Shown piece after piece: positions 5,038 through 6,111 of a stretch of DNA of 6,111 nucleotides (position 1 is the stretch's first letter; the number at the start of each line of letters is the position of its first letter). Source of the DNA: JBFGCA01 sp041567315 (GTDB lineage: Bacteria > Acidobacteriota > Thermoanaerobaculia > Multivoradales > JAHEKO01); contig JBFGCA010000179.1 in assembly GCA_041567315.1 (NCBI GenBank), positions 1 to 6,111 on the forward strand, written 5' to 3'. The notes beneath the pieces are model-generated. The model saw nothing but the letters and a program-made list of their open reading frames with translations, was not told where the DNA came from and did no database searches. A program made the translations under genes and the position numbers.

Positions 5038-6111
5038 CTAGAACTCCAGGGAGAGGCGGGTGTAGTAGTAGCCGCCGTTGAAGCCGAAGGGGGCGGTGCG
5101 GCGGGGGTAGACGAAGATGCCGTTGAAGTCGTTGCGGGCGATCTGCTCGTCGGGGTACTCGTCGAAGACGTTGTTGGCGCCGACGTGCCAGCGCACGTTG
5201 TCGGTGAATTTGTAGGAGAAGTCGAGGTCGACGATGGTCTTGGCGCTGAACACCTGGAGCGCGGTGGGATCGGTGTTGGACTCGGTCGAGGCCACCTTGC
5301 CGAAGTAGTTGGCCCGCGCCAGTACCGCGAACGGCGCCCGGGTGTACTTCGCGGAGAGGATGTAGTGCTGGTGCGGCTGCGCCTGCTCCAGGTAGGTGCG
5401 CTCGATGATGTCGAACAGGTCCTCGCCGAGGCCGGCGAGCTGCGGCGGCGTGCGCACCGGACCGACCACGTCGGTGTTGGTCCAGTTGGCGGCCGCGGTG
5501 GCGCTGAAGGTCGCGTTGTTGGCCAGCGGCCGGCTCCAGGCCACCACCACGTCGAGCCCCTCGGTCTCGGTGTCGATGGCGTTGGTGAAGAACTGGGCGG
5601 CGTTGACCCCGAACGGTGCCAGCAGCGGCGCGATCTGCGGATTGCTGGCCGCGAAACGCCCCGAGATGACGATCCGATCGTCGATGTCGATGCTGTAGGC
5701 GTCGGCGGTGATCAGCAGACCGGGACGCGGCCGAGCCGTGAATCCGACGCTGAAGCTGGTCGAGGTCTCCTCCTCGAGCGGCTGCGCGCCTAGCGCCCGC
5801 GCCACCGGGCTGCTGACCCGGAAGGTGCCGACCTCGAGCGGGGTGATGACGCCGCCGACGTCCACGAACTGGGTGCTGATGTTGTTGAAGTTGGACTGGT
5901 GCAGCGACGGCGCCCGGAACCCGGTCGAGGCCGAGCCGCGCAGCGCGAACCGCTCGCTCGCCTCGTAGCGCCAGGTCAGCTTGCCGTCGAGGGTGTCGCC
6001 GAAGTCGCTGTAGTCCTCGTAACGCGCCGCTAGCCCGAGCAGGAACTTGGGGCTCAGCGGCAGCTCGACATCGCCGTAGACGGCTATGTTGTCGCGCGTC
6101 GCGTCGACCTC
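5038..6111 (-). CDS. TonB-dependent outer-membrane receptor, C-terminal part (5' end outside window)
   Basis: The frame is open from the right edge of the window to a TAG at 5038-5040, giving the last 357 residues of a TonB-dependent receptor, an outer-membrane beta-barrel that imports siderophores, vitamins or glycans using energy passed on by TonB. The signal peptide, TonB box and plug are outside the window. The fragment opens with alternating barrel strands (AVYGDVELPLSPKFLLGLAARYEDY), followed by the family motif GSASTGFRAPSLHQ, then repeated amphipathic strands such as SFSVGFTARPRPGLLITADAYSIDIDDRIVISGRF, VDLDFSYKF and VRWHVGANNVFDEYP. It ends GYYYTRLSLEF, with the C-terminal Phe that the BAM assembly machinery recognises. 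A GTG at 5863-5865 could be mistaken for a start, but receptor sequence continues upstream without a stop, so it is internal. Third positions are strongly G or C, as in the VWA gene. The substrate cannot be read from this part. An 11-base-stem hairpin follows the gene. Confidence 0.95.
   Translation of the reverse strand, partial: EVDATRDNIAVYGDVELPLSPKFLLGLAARYEDYSDFGDTLDGKLTWRYEASERFALRGSASTGFRAPSLHQSNFNNISTQFVDVGGVITPLEVGTFRVSSPVARALGAQPLEEETSTSFSVGFTARPRPGLLITADAYSIDIDDRIVISGRFAASNPQIAPLLAPFGVNAAQFFTNAIDTETEGLDVVVAWSRPLANNATFSATAAANWTNTDVVGPVRTPPQLAGLGEDLFDIIERTYLEQAQPHQHYILSAKYTRAPFAVLARANYFGKVASTESNTDPTALQVFSAKTIVDLDFSYKFTDNVRWHVGANNVFDEYPDEQIARNDFNGIFVYPRRTAPFGFNGGYYYTRLSLEF

Noticed and set aside
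4954..5793. A 279-codon plus-strand frame opposite the TonB-dependent receptor
   Set aside because: It is Val/Gly/Glu-rich with no motif, while the minus strand encodes a clear beta-barrel with the GFRAPS motif and a C-terminal Phe.
1..6111. CRISPR array, tRNA or rRNA gene
   Set aside because: No regularly spaced repeats, tRNA cloverleaf signature or conserved rRNA stretch was recognised on either strand.

Overview
This is a very GC-rich (roughly 70 percent) bacterial chromosomal window with a sparse, non-operonic layout. The central gene encodes a large exported protein ending in a von Willebrand factor A (VWA) domain of the kind common in Acidobacteriota ('VWFA-related' domain), and the right edge carries the C-terminal part of a TonB-dependent outer-membrane receptor. 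Together these suggest a diderm, probably an acidobacterium or a relative. That assignment is inference from gene content and base composition, since no rRNA or marker gene is present.

Layout, left to right. 1-222 (+): the last 73 codons of an unidentified protein with a Pro/Ala/Arg-rich linker and one C-terminal transmembrane helix. 329-1279 (-): a complete zinc-dependent medium-chain alcohol dehydrogenase, convergent with the first gene. 1280-1658: a long divergent intergenic region with no clear promoter. The start of the next gene lies at or near its right end and is uncertain. 1659-4364 (+): the VWA protein, with a VWA-like N-terminal half lacking the metal site, two Ig-like repeats, and a C-terminal VWA with an intact metal-binding (MIDAS) motif. 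4361-4526: a short terminal-inverted-repeat element inserted exactly at that gene's stop codon. 4583-4912 (-): a small gamma-glutamylcyclotransferase-like (AIG2/GGCT) protein with lower GC and different codon use from its neighbours. 4991-5016: a perfect GC-rich hairpin just beyond the receptor gene. 5038-6111 (-): the C-terminal 357 residues of the TonB-dependent receptor, running off the right edge.

The genes do not form an evident pathway. The VWA protein and the receptor are both expected in the cell envelope; the dehydrogenase and the cyclotransferase-like protein are expected to be cytoplasmic. The most notable item is the 160-bp mobile element. Its ends are near-perfect 22-bp inverted repeats flanked by a TA duplication in a CTAG context, the hallmark of IS630/Tc1-mariner insertion. 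The original CTAG supplied the VWA gene's TAG stop, and the TA duplication restores it, so the insertion leaves the protein unchanged. No convincing new multi-gene system is visible.
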